Made by a program: the position numbers and the translations under genes
Assembly: GCF_009711165.2 (NCBI RefSeq)
Contig: NZ_WMID02000007.1
Span: forward strand, 143,518 to 207,517
DNA: 64,000 nucleotides
Reading direction: 5' to 3'
From: Flavobacterium sp. MC2016-06
GTDB taxonomy: Bacteria; Bacteroidota; Bacteroidia; Flavobacteriales; Flavobacteriaceae
Part shown: piece by piece, positions 1 through 8,561 of the stretch
Layout of the letters: the number at the start of each line of letters is the position of its first letter
Numbering within the stretch: the stretch's first letter is position 1
The notes under the pieces: generated by a model
The model's input: only the letters and a program-made list of their open reading frames with translations
Database searches by the model: none
What the model was told of the DNA's origin: nothing

Positions 1-768
1 GAAATTGAAAAGAAGGATAAGGATTTAGATTCTTTTTCTGTTTGGAAACAGCGTTATATTAAAAATGAAATAACAATATTATATGATTTAATAGGGGTAA
101 AATACATGCGCCAGAATAATTTGGAAAGTGCTGTTAGTTACTTCAGTAAAAGTAATAAAACAACTAAATATTCTGATTGTTTATGGGAAAAACCAAATTG
201 TACAGGAATTATGTTTAATGTAAATCCGTTTTATGTTCTTAAATATACGCCGAATTTTATACTGCAGGAAAAACAGTTTCAAGTAAATGAACGCAGTGTT
301 GCAGAACATTTGATACTGTATCTTAAAAAAGCGTCAAGCCCTAAAGAGGAAAATAAAGATTACTATTATTTTCTAGTCGCTAATGCTTATTTTAATATGA
401 CGCACGAAGGTAATTCGTGGATGATGCGCCGTTTTAGTCGGACTGAAGATATTGAGGAATCTCCTTTTGAAGATAAAAAAGAATATTATCAATGTAACTT
501 GGCTAAGAAATATTACCTTTTGTCATTTAAAAATGCTAAAACAAAAAAGTTTAAAGCGTTGTGTTTGCGAATGATAGGGAAGTGTGAAAAGAATAAGTTA
601 CAATATCAATACCCTAATGATTATTATCATAGAATTGAAAATTATGATGCTTTTCTTTGGAATAAAAACAGATATTATCAGGATTTAAAATCAAATTATG
701 CAGACGATTACGAAAACTTAATTTCTGACTGCAGTTCTTTTGAAGAATATTTTAAAGCTAGAAGATAA
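1..768 (+). CDS. TPR-like protein, C-terminal part (5' end outside window)
   Basis: The reading frame is open from the first base of the window, so the ATG at 106 is probably internal and the gene starts upstream. The visible 255 residues are rich in Tyr, Lys and Asn and look alpha-helical. Two stretches resemble tetratricopeptide helices: one around the Met at 106 (a YMRQNNLESAVSYF core) and one near the C-terminus (YYLLSFKNAKTKKFKALCL). Bacteroidota carry many TPR proteins of this composition next to surface or secretion genes, but I do not recognise a specific family. A strong palindromic terminator follows directly. The function is unknown, and the TPR assignment is inferred from pattern only. 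Confidence 0.6.
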   Translation, partial: EIEKKDKDLDSFSVWKQRYIKNEITILYDLIGVKYMRQNNLESAVSYFSKSNKTTKYSDCLWEKPNCTGIMFNVNPFYVLKYTPNFILQEKQFQVNERSVAEHLILYLKKASSPKEENKDYYYFLVANAYFNMTHEGNSWMMRRFSRTEDIEESPFEDKKEYYQCNLAKKYYLLSFKNAKTKKFKALCLRMIGKCEKNKLQYQYPNDYYHRIENYDAFLWNKNRYYQDLKSNYADDYENLISDCSSFEEYFKARR

Positions 769-777
769 GTATAGCTC

Positions 778-814
778 AAACCCGACAGGTTTCAAAAACC
801 TGTCGGGTTTTATT
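778..814. terminator. Intrinsic terminator (bidirectional)
   Basis: A perfect 15-base inverted repeat (arms 778-792 and 796-810, core CCCGACAGGT) with a short loop is flanked by A and T runs, right after the TPR-like gene. The same stem recurs after katG at 50701, so this is a shared flavobacterial terminator sequence. Confidence 0.8.
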
Positions 815-992
815 TTGAAATAGTATTGTCCGATTAAAAAAAAAATCCGCGTAAATCTGCGTCTTCGCAATAGCGAATCTGTTTTATCTGTGTTCTATAT
901 GCAGCATTTGAATTCAGACACAGTTAAAACAGATTTATTTCGTAAAGACTCTGATAAAAGCGAATTTTTGTAGTACATCAATGATTTTGAAA

Positions 993-2315
993 TTATTTGT
1001 TGTTTTTCTTTTTATTCAAAACCCAAAATAAAGGATAAGAAATCAAAGTAATAACTACTATAATTCCAAAGCCTTTAGGATCGCTGTAAATGAAACCAAG
1101 TAATAAAATTATAGAAACGATAATAGCCAAAATAGTAGACCAAGGATACCAAAATGAGTGATAAGGTCTTGGCAAATTAGGTTCTTTAGTTCTTAATTTT
1201 AGAAGTGAAAAATAAGCTAATCCCCAAACAATAATAGAAGTAAAGGCTGCAAAAGAAAATAATACTTCAAAGGAACCAATACAAATTAAGAATAAGCTGA
1301 ATAATGATGAAACTAAAAGTGCAACAATTGGAGTTCCGCCTTTGTTTACTGTTGTTCCTTTTTCGATAAAAAAGCCATCTCGGCTTAATCCGTATAAGAT
1401 TCTTGGCGGAATCATCATAAAGGCATTTAGAATACTAATTAAGGAGAAAATAGAAATCACGATCACTATTGTAGCTCCATTTTTTCCAAAAATTAGATTG
1501 GCAACATCGGCGGCAGCCAAATTAGATTTTGCTAAAGTTTCGATTGGTAAAACATGAAAAAAAGCAATATTCAATAAAACATAAATCGCAATTACCAATA
1601 GTACGCCACTGTATAAAGAACGCGGAATGTTTTTACTCGGATTGTCATTTTCTTCTGCAAAAAAAGAAGCGCTGTTCCAGCCATTATAAGTTCCGATAAT
1701 TAATTGTAACGTTTTGAAAAATCCAAATAATAAACCAATCTCAAAGAAAGAATTATCTTTTTGTATGGTTGGTACTTTTACGCCAGAATACATAAAACAA
1801 GCTACAACTAAAGCCACAAAACAAATGACTTTTAAGAAACTGGTAATTTGCTGAAAAGTACTTCCGTTTTTTACACCGCTTAAATGCAACAACACAAAAC
1901 CAAGTAACAACGAGATAGAGATTACGGTTGAATAATCGGCCAGATTTGGAAATAAAATAATAAGATATTCTGCGATTACAATACAGTAAAATGCAGGCGG
2001 AATGGCATTGGTAATATAATCAAACCAGCCCGACAGAAAGCCGGCATAGTCGCCAAAGGCTCTTTTAATATAATTGTAAGATCCTCCAGCTTTAGGAAGC
2101 ATTGTAGCTAATTCTGCGTATGAGTTTGCACCCAAAAGAATGTAAAAACCTGCAATAAGCCAAGAAGCAATAATGAGCCAATAATTATCCAGCATTGATG
2201 CAATTGTGCCCGGCGTACGTAAAATTCCAACCCCGATTGTTCCTCCAATTAATACAGCTATATTAAAACTTAAACCTAAACTCTTTTTTAACTGGTTTTT
2301 TTTGGAATCTGACAT
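993..2315 (-). CDS. APC-superfamily amino acid permease
   Basis: This 440-residue inner-membrane protein has about 12 hydrophobic segments and almost no soluble domain. Residues 24-37 hold the Gly-rich GGTIGVGI stretch followed by Pro, the unwound first helix that binds substrate in the amino acid-polyamine-organocation (APC) superfamily. Length and topology fit the family (430-480 residues). It most resembles the basic amino acid/polyamine and LAT-like branch, but the substrate cannot be read from sequence. It is alone on its strand: a terminator at 2384-2418 separates it from the TonB receptor gene, and convergent repeats lie downstream. Family assignment is firm and substrate is open. Confidence 0.9.
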   Translation of the reverse strand: MSDSKKNQLKKSLGLSFNIAVLIGGTIGVGILRTPGTIASMLDNYWLIIASWLIAGFYILLGANSYAELATMLPKAGGSYNYIKRAFGDYAGFLSGWFDYITNAIPPAFYCIVIAEYLIILFPNLADYSTVISISLLLGFVLLHLSGVKNGSTFQQITSFLKVICFVALVVACFMYSGVKVPTIQKDNSFFEIGLLFGFFKTLQLIIGTYNGWNSASFFAEENDNPSKNIPRSLYSGVLLVIAIYVLLNIAFFHVLPIETLAKSNLAAADVANLIFGKNGATIVIVISIFSLISILNAFMMIPPRILYGLSRDGFFIEKGTTVNKGGTPIVALLVSSLFSLFLICIGSFEVLFSFAAFTSIIVWGLAYFSLLKLRTKEPNLPRPYHSFWYPWSTILAIIVSIILLLGFIYSDPKGFGIIVVITLISYPLFWVLNKKKNNK

Positions 2316-2383
2316 ATTGGGGTTTTTCTTTTTAGTATTTGAAACAAAAGTAAATATAATTAAAACACTTTCTTTTGTTAAAA

Positions 2384-2418
2384 CAAAAAACCTCGTCTAT
2401 AATAGACAAGGTTTTGTA
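2384..2418. terminator. Terminator after TonB receptor 1
   Basis: An inverted repeat (arms 2384-2398 and 2403-2416, core ACCTCGTCT / AGACAAGGT) ends in a T run on the minus strand. It lies downstream of the receptor gene that stops at 2507 and upstream of the permease start. Confidence 0.7.
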
Positions 2419-2506
2419 TTTGGATAAAAAACCAAAACTTCTTCTGTTTTTCAAGAAATGAAAAATGCAGAAAAAGCTTTGGAAAAATAAAGTCTAATTC
2501 AATTTT

Positions 2507-4729
2507 TTAGAACTTATATCTTAGGCTTGTCATAACTTGACGCGGTGCTATCGGATTCACACTGTAATTTTCGTGAACAGTGTAATTAAGTTCGTTTGTA
2601 ATATTTGAGATTTTGCATAAAATCGAGATCTTTCTCCAAGTATAACCTGCCGATACATCGATTGTAGTATATCCATCAAGCGGAATTTCTCTATGGTAGA
2701 TTCCATCAGGATATTTTGTAGTATCAGTGTTGTATTGATCGTTCCATCCTCCAAGACGATCACCAATATAATTTCCTATTGCTCCAAAAGAAACACCTTT
2801 TAAGAATCCAGAAGGTAAAGTATAAAAGAAGCTTAAATTTGCAGTATTAGCAGGAGTTCTTACCAAACGATCACCTACAATATTACTTCCATTTAATCCT
2901 GATGTTTTAGTATAACGCATATCATTATAGCTGTAACCGGCAATAATGTTTAAACCTTCAGTTGGTCTTGCTGTAACATCAATTTCGATACCTTTACTTT
3001 TAGTTTCACCACTTAATACTTTTACGTTTGTATCTGTATTTAGAGTTGTTCCGTCAGCTTTAAATTCTGCTGTTTGAGCCAAGTTGCTGTTTGTAATTTG
3101 ATAAACGGTAACACCTGTAGTCAACATTCCTTTTAAGAAATCGGTTTTAATACCCGCTTCGTATTGATCAATGATAGAAGGAGCAATTGGTTTTAAATCA
3201 GCTGTAGTTCCTGTGTTTGGAGTAAATGAGCTAGAGTAGCTTCCAAATACAGAGACATCTTTTCTTGGCTGATAGATTAATCCAAATTTTGGAGAAAAAG
3301 CATTGTCTAATTTTTTAGCACCAACTGTAGGTACTGCACTTTCTGGGTTTCCTGCGCCAACAGTAGTTTCTTTGTAAGTTGTAACTTCTGCTTCTTGCCA
3401 AGACCAGCGAACACCTGCTAATACTTTGATTTTTTCAGTAATCGAAATCAAATCTTGAAAATAGGCACCAAAACGATTCGTTTCTGTTTTTGCAATTTGA
3501 GTAGCTCTAGCATTTGGAATATCATTTCTTTGTGTCGATGGATCAAAATTATAAAGATTGATCGTATCGTAATTTGCAGGATTGAAAGCAAAAGTATAAG
3601 CCGTTGCAAAAGAATTTTCCCAATCAGAACCCGTAAATACTTGGTGTTTTATAGATCCTGTATTAAAGTTTCCTTGTAAACTTAATTGGTCACCAGCAAT
3701 TTGCTCTAAGTTTTCGTTTTGAACTAATGGTCTAGTCCAGTCACCATTTGCACTTACAGTTGATAATTGAGCTGTAGATTTTTGAGTTCTATTGTAAGTT
3801 TGATATGAACTGTTGAAATTAAGTTTCCAGTTTTTATTAAAATCATGGTTTACTAAAGCAGAAGCACTAGCAGATTTTGTATTACCGTTTGACCAAAGAG
3901 ATCCGTAAAAAGCATTACGAGGTAAATCAAGGATTTGTGTTCCCACAATTCCCGTTCCGAAGTCAGGAGTCCAATCTTGAGTTAGATAATCTCCTTGAAG
4001 GGTAATCTGCGTTTTAGAACTCACCACAAAAAGCAACGAAGGATTTACATATAAACGTTCATTTTTCACAACATCTCTAAAGCTTTCAGAGTTTTCGTAA
4101 GAACCGTTTATTCTAAAAGCGATCGATTTGTTTAGAGCTCCATAAAAGTCAAAAGAAGGTTTGTAGAAAGCATAACTTCCCATTTGCATCGAAATTTCAC
4201 CGCCTTTTTTAAATTGTGGAGTTTTAGTTACCAAGTTTAAAATTCCTCCTGGCGCTACGTTTCCGAATAGTAAAGCAGAACCACCCTTAAGAAACTCCAC
4301 TTTTTCTAAACCAGATACATCTGGAATGGAACCGGCATTATAACGAAAACCATTTTTAAACATATTATTAGTAGACATATCATATCCTCTTGAGAAAAAG
4401 GATTCCTGTGCGCCACCACGAGCAGAACCTACATAAACACCATTAGCATTTTTTATAACTTCACTTAAACGAACAGCTTGTTGCTGCTCAATTACTTCTG
4501 AACTTATAATTTGTACACTTTGAGGGTTATCCATTGGTTTTAAACCAGAACGAACAGCTGTAACTGGTTTTGGTTCTTTACTCTTTGTAATTAAAACTTC
4601 ATTAAGTATTTCTCCTTTTTTATTTTTTACAGTATCAGATGCAGCTCCGTTAGTTTCACTGTTTGTAAAGTTTTGGCCGTAAGAAACAAAACCGACAAAA
4701 GATAGTGCTAGTAATAAATTATATTTCAT
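2507..4729 (-). CDS. TonB-dependent siderophore receptor
   Basis: This 740-residue outer-membrane receptor should import an iron chelate using TonB energy. Residues 1-18 form a signal peptide ending SYGQ. A plug domain spans roughly residues 55-170, with the typical PQSVQIISSEVI and FLKGGSALLFG stretches, and a 22-strand barrel follows, ending in an aromatic-terminated RYKF C-terminus recognised by the BAM machinery. Unlike the next two receptors it has no N-terminal carboxypeptidase-regulatory-like domain. Plug wording and length match the siderophore receptor family (TIGR01783 type). The neighbours, two more receptors and a DUF4198 protein, point to iron or metal uptake. The actual ligand is not visible. 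Confidence 0.9.
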   Translation of the reverse strand: MKYNLLLALSFVGFVSYGQNFTNSETNGAASDTVKNKKGEILNEVLITKSKEPKPVTAVRSGLKPMDNPQSVQIISSEVIEQQQAVRLSEVIKNANGVYVGSARGGAQESFFSRGYDMSTNNMFKNGFRYNAGSIPDVSGLEKVEFLKGGSALLFGNVAPGGILNLVTKTPQFKKGGEISMQMGSYAFYKPSFDFYGALNKSIAFRINGSYENSESFRDVVKNERLYVNPSLLFVVSSKTQITLQGDYLTQDWTPDFGTGIVGTQILDLPRNAFYGSLWSNGNTKSASASALVNHDFNKNWKLNFNSSYQTYNRTQKSTAQLSTVSANGDWTRPLVQNENLEQIAGDQLSLQGNFNTGSIKHQVFTGSDWENSFATAYTFAFNPANYDTINLYNFDPSTQRNDIPNARATQIAKTETNRFGAYFQDLISITEKIKVLAGVRWSWQEAEVTTYKETTVGAGNPESAVPTVGAKKLDNAFSPKFGLIYQPRKDVSVFGSYSSSFTPNTGTTADLKPIAPSIIDQYEAGIKTDFLKGMLTTGVTVYQITNSNLAQTAEFKADGTTLNTDTNVKVLSGETKSKGIEIDVTARPTEGLNIIAGYSYNDMRYTKTSGLNGSNIVGDRLVRTPANTANLSFFYTLPSGFLKGVSFGAIGNYIGDRLGGWNDQYNTDTTKYPDGIYHREIPLDGYTTIDVSAGYTWRKISILCKISNITNELNYTVHENYSVNPIAPRQVMTSLRYKF

Positions 4730-4763
4730 GGTATTTATTTAGATTGAATAAAAATAGCTTTTG

Positions 4764-4771
4764 CAAATATA
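4764..4771 (-). promoter_or_regulatory. Bacteroidota-type promoter of TonB receptor 1
   Basis: On the minus strand TATATTTG matches the Bacteroidota -7 consensus TAnnTTTG and is preceded, 20 bases upstream, by a TTTG -33 element. It lies 35 bases ahead of the receptor ATG. Confidence 0.65.
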
Positions 4772-4933
4772 CAGGTACATAAAGCTTTTAACAAAATTTT
4801 AAGGCAGGTTTTATTACTTAATACTTTATTATATTTACCTTAAGATTGTCTTAATTTTTTGGATTTTTATTTTAATTTGTTTAAAGTAAAATAGCTTTTA
4901 AGTACCTGTAATAGGTGTTTTTCTAAAAGACAT

Positions 4934-4962
4934 AAAAAAACCTTGCTGAGAAGCAAGGTTTT
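4934..4962. terminator. Terminator after DUF4198 gene
   Basis: A short hairpin (AAACCTTGCT / AGCAAGGTTT) flanked by A and T runs lies just past the stop of the minus-strand gene at 5014. It insulates that gene from the receptor gene downstream. Confidence 0.7.
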
Positions 4963-5013
4963 GGGATTGAAAATTAATTTCTAGATTCGATCTAAAAATA
5001 GGCTTTTAAGAGG

Positions 5014-5739
5014 TTATTTAACGGCAATCTGGTAAGTAGCCATTTTCCAGATTTCATTGTATTTTTTGCCATTATGGTCACCTTCAGCTTTATCAGTGTG
5101 TGTATATTCGACCATATAATTTCCGGACCAGATTGGAGTAAAAGAAAATTCACCTTTTTCATTTGCGTATAATTCTTTTTCCCATCCGTTTGGTGCAATT
5201 ACTTTAACTTTAGAATGTTTAATCGCAGCACCTTCATATAGTGCCGTTCCAGTAATTACAGTATTCTTTTTGGCAGCATCTGCATTTTCAGTAAATACAC
5301 TAATCGTATTTTTGTTTGCAGCAGCGATATTTCCTGCAGATTTGTTTCCAACAACTACAGTTGCACTAGAATTGTAATCTAATTTCATAGTACCATAAAC
5401 ATCTCCTACAGTATGATGCATTACAATTGTGTAAACTCCATCTTCGTCTGGCGTAAAAAAAGCTTGGTATTTATTGTCTAAAGCTTTTGAAGTAAGTGTA
5501 GTTTCTTTTTTTGATGGACTAACTACAACTAAAGAGAAATTTTTTAAATCAGAAAACCATTTGTCTGCTTTTGTAATATCATTTTCAGAGAATTCTCCAA
5601 AGTAAATTGAAATTTCCTGAGCTTTTCCTTTTGTACCAGTTGCTTTTGTTTCGATCCAAAGTGCGTGAGCAAATAGGGAAGGAGCTGCAATTAACATTAA
5701 AAATAAAAATGTTATTGTTTTTAAAGTTTTTGATTTCAT
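5014..5739 (-). CDS. DUF4198-like periplasmic protein
   Basis: This 241-residue exported protein has a signal peptide (residues 1-25, ending LFA before HALWIE). The mature N-terminus beginning His-Ala-Leu-Trp, the beta-rich body and the C-terminal carboxypeptidase-regulatory-like segment (VITGTALYEGAAIKHSKVKV onward) are typical of DUF4198 proteins. These often accompany TonB receptors or metal transporters and include NikK/CbiK-like metal-uptake accessories. It sits between two receptor genes, each side bounded by a terminator, suggesting a role in handling the same substrate in the periplasm. The specific ligand is unknown; metal binding is inference. Confidence 0.7.
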   Translation of the reverse strand: MKSKTLKTITFLFLMLIAAPSLFAHALWIETKATGTKGKAQEISIYFGEFSENDITKADKWFSDLKNFSLVVVSPSKKETTLTSKALDNKYQAFFTPDEDGVYTIVMHHTVGDVYGTMKLDYNSSATVVVGNKSAGNIAAANKNTISVFTENADAAKKNTVITGTALYEGAAIKHSKVKVIAPNGWEKELYANEKGEFSFTPIWSGNYMVEYTHTDKAEGDHNGKKYNEIWKMATYQIAVK

Positions 5740-5772
5740 AATAAAAGAGATTAAGATTAATATTTAAAAAAG

Positions 5773-5810
5773 AAATCCCTTAAAACCAATTAAGTTATAA
5801 GGGATTTTTA
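5773..5810. terminator. Terminator after TonB receptor 2
   Basis: An inverted repeat (AAATCCCTTA at 5773-5782 with TAAGGGATTT at 5798-5807), T-rich on both sides, follows the minus-strand receptor gene that stops at 5828. Confidence 0.65.
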
Positions 5811-5827
5811 TCTTCGTTTTTGTTCAA

Positions 5828-8197
5828 TTAGAATTTATAAGTAACAGTTAGTCTTGCATTAGTTCCTGCTTCAACTTGCAGGTAATACATATCAGAATAA
5901 CTGTAATAACCTCCAGAATATAGGTATTTGTTAAAGATATTATTAACAATAAGATTTACAGCAATTTTCTTTTTTTGGTAAGACAAACCTCCGTCTACGC
6001 GGAAATAATTTGGTAATGTACCCGTGTTGTCTGGCGAAATGTACCAAGGAGATCTTTTTACTTGATATTGATATCCTAATGAAGCCCCGAATCCGTTTAA
6101 TAAACCATTATCAAATCTATAGTTTAACCATGTATTTTGAATGTGTCTTGTAGAACCAGCAATTTGATTTCCAACCATATTAGGATCAGTATCTTTTGTA
6201 GTTTTTCCTTCGGTAAAAGCATAGTTTACGATAATGTCAAAGTTTTTAAGTATTTCTCCTCTTACATCAACTTCAACACCTTTTACTTTTTGCTGACCAC
6301 TTTCTCTGCTGTACTGCATTGCTCCAGATGAATGTTCTGCATCTAAAGTAAGTACATTGTTCATTGTAATTTGGTAGGTAGAAATAACCGAATTCCATTT
6401 TCCGTTAAACCAGTCTCTTTTGTAACCTAATTCTAAGTTTGTTCCTGTTTGAGGATCAAAACTTTTTTGCTGCCAGTCTGAACCGTAATTTTCTGTGAAT
6501 GATTCATCACGTACAAAATAGAATGCATTGTTTTTGTCAAGAGAATAGCTCAATCCAACACGAGGCGTGAATTTTTTGTTTGTAGTACTTCCTGAATAAT
6601 AATCAGCCGCTTTTAAGATTGTATATCTTCCTGCTAATGTTAAACGAAGTGAGTTCTCAAAGAATCCAATTTCATCCTGAGCATAAAAACCTTTGTAATT
6701 ATTTTGGTATTTTACACCTCTGTCTTTAATGTTTTTGCTTCTGTCAAATACAGGAGATTCAGCAAGAGTTCCGTGTACAGGATTGTAAATATCTAAATCA
6801 GGTAAAACAGCATATTGTCCGAAATCATGGTAATATGTTTTATCACTCATATCTAATCCCCCTAATATTTTGTGAGAAATAGATCCAGTTTGAGCTTCAC
6901 CATTTACATAAGCCTGTCCAACATATATTTTTCCTAAAACATCCCAGATACTAGCTGCTCTATGAAGGATTCCATAATTGTTAGGATCAAATCCAGAAGG
7001 CCATAAAGACATTCCTTCTTGTTTGTAGTTTAAATAAGAACCTTGAGCTGTAAATTTCCATTTATCGCTAAATTTATGCTCAACAATTGCTAAAAGACTT
7101 CTTTCAAGCATTTGCGTAGGATCTAAATTTGCTTCAGATGTAGTAGAATTTCTTGGTAATTCTTGGTAATTGTCCTGCATAAAAAGGTAGTTACTACCAA
7201 TTGCATTTACTTTAGAAAACTGTTGTGTATATTCTAGCGTTATAGCAGTTTTGTCTGTAGGTAAATATTTTAAAACAGGAGCAAAAGTATAACGATCGTT
7301 AAAGTCAAAATCACGATAGCTGTGTTTTTTTTCCAGCATACCATTAAAACGGAATAAAAGTTTTCCGTCTTTAGTTAATTTTCTATCAAGGTCAACAGTA
7401 CCTCTCATCATATCAAAACTTCCGTAAGAAAAACTCGCTTCCGCTTTATTTCTTCCACTTGGTTTTTTAGTCACCACATTATAAAATCCGCTTGGGTTTC
7501 CGTTAGCAAGCATAAATCCTGCTGGACCTTTTACAAATTCTATACGCTCAACCATACTCATATCTTCTGTCAATGGTCCCCAAGTAGTACTTACGTTCAT
7601 ACCATTTCTAAAAGCAGCCACTTGACTTCCTCTCATGGTAATATTAGCATAATTATCCCAGTGTTCTACTCTTGTAGCACCACTCACGTTACGAGTTACA
7701 CCTTCTAGCATATCAAAAATCTGTTGATCTTCCATAAGTTTTCCAGTAATTACCTGAATGTTTTGTGGAATTTCGATAATTGCAGATTGTAAACGAAGAG
7801 AAGATGAAATTCTATTGGTTTTAAAAGCACTTTTGTTACTTAAAACAACCACTTGATTTAATTCAGTATTAGATAAATCTAATTTTAAATCTAGAGTAGT
7901 AACTTCTCCAGCATTAATATTTACCTCTTGTACAAGGTCATTGTAACCTACTAGAGTAACGATTAAGGTTTGAGTTCCTGCTGGTACGTTCTTCAATTCA
8001 TAAGATCCGTTATTACCAGCGATAGTGTTTTTGTTTGTGCCTTTTATAGAGATAGAAACTCCTTCGGCAGCTTTATTATCGCTTGTTTGAATATTTCCTT
8101 TAATAGTACCGCCTTGCTGTGCAAATGCAGCTACTATTGAAAGCATAAAAATACTCAATGATAACATGAATTTTTTGAAATTATTCAGATGATTCAT
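5828..8197 (-). CDS. TonB-dependent receptor with CarboxypepD-regulatory domain
   Basis: A 789-residue outer-membrane receptor. Residues 1-26 are a signal peptide (VAAFAQQ). Residues about 30-115 are a carboxypeptidase-regulatory-like beta sandwich (TIKGNIQTSDNKAAEGVSIS). A plug follows at about 130-240 (IPQNIQVITGKLMEDQQ, then RIEFVKGPAGFMLANGNPSG), then the beta barrel ending LTVTYKF. The plug motifs are of the siderophore-receptor type, and the YYHDFGQ-style barrel loops carry no recognisable ligand signature. It has its own promoter and terminator, so the three neighbouring receptors are likely separately controlled. The ferric-siderophore ligand is inferred from family. Confidence 0.88.
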   Translation of the reverse strand: MNHLNNFKKFMLSLSIFMLSIVAAFAQQGGTIKGNIQTSDNKAAEGVSISIKGTNKNTIAGNNGSYELKNVPAGTQTLIVTLVGYNDLVQEVNINAGEVTTLDLKLDLSNTELNQVVVLSNKSAFKTNRISSSLRLQSAIIEIPQNIQVITGKLMEDQQIFDMLEGVTRNVSGATRVEHWDNYANITMRGSQVAAFRNGMNVSTTWGPLTEDMSMVERIEFVKGPAGFMLANGNPSGFYNVVTKKPSGRNKAEASFSYGSFDMMRGTVDLDRKLTKDGKLLFRFNGMLEKKHSYRDFDFNDRYTFAPVLKYLPTDKTAITLEYTQQFSKVNAIGSNYLFMQDNYQELPRNSTTSEANLDPTQMLERSLLAIVEHKFSDKWKFTAQGSYLNYKQEGMSLWPSGFDPNNYGILHRAASIWDVLGKIYVGQAYVNGEAQTGSISHKILGGLDMSDKTYYHDFGQYAVLPDLDIYNPVHGTLAESPVFDRSKNIKDRGVKYQNNYKGFYAQDEIGFFENSLRLTLAGRYTILKAADYYSGSTTNKKFTPRVGLSYSLDKNNAFYFVRDESFTENYGSDWQQKSFDPQTGTNLELGYKRDWFNGKWNSVISTYQITMNNVLTLDAEHSSGAMQYSRESGQQKVKGVEVDVRGEILKNFDIIVNYAFTEGKTTKDTDPNMVGNQIAGSTRHIQNTWLNYRFDNGLLNGFGASLGYQYQVKRSPWYISPDNTGTLPNYFRVDGGLSYQKKKIAVNLIVNNIFNKYLYSGGYYSYSDMYYLQVEAGTNARLTVTYKF

Positions 8198-8245
8198 TTT
8201 TATAAAATAAGTTAGTTATTATTTAGACTTGTTAAAAATAAAGTG

Positions 8246-8253
8246 CAAATGTA
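8246..8253 (-). promoter_or_regulatory. Promoter of TonB receptor 2
   Basis: Minus-strand TACATTTG fits TAnnTTTG with a TTTG element 19 bases upstream, 49 bases before the ATG. The rest of 8198-8561 is AT-rich with no visible gene. Confidence 0.65.
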
Positions 8254-8499
8254 AAATTTAATCTTTGTTTAACAAATGTTATTTAGAATTATTATTAATA
8301 ATATTTTTTAATTGAATGATTATTAATGGAATAAAAATAGAATTGGTATGTTTTTAAAGGCTCTTTTGATTTTTTTGAGGTGTTTTTTAACATAATATGT
8401 GAAACAATTACTGTTAAAGATTTTTTGATTTAGATTGTTTCAATCAAATCTATCGTACAGATCTTTTATCCTAATCATCAATTGAATTGATTAAAAAAA

Positions 8500-8550
8500 G
8501 AAAAGCCTTAAAAATCATCAAAAGTTAAGAATGATTTTTAAGGACTTTTA
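8500..8550. terminator. Terminator after TonB receptor 3
   Basis: A perfect 13-base inverted repeat (CCTTAAAAATCAT at 8506-8518 with its complement at 8531-8543) lies just downstream of the minus-strand receptor that stops at 8562. Confidence 0.7.
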
Positions 8551-8561
8551 CTTAAAATAGA

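Noticed and set aside
778..814. A transposon end at the first palindrome
   Set aside because: It is a tight hairpin with A and T runs, repeated after katG, which fits a terminator.
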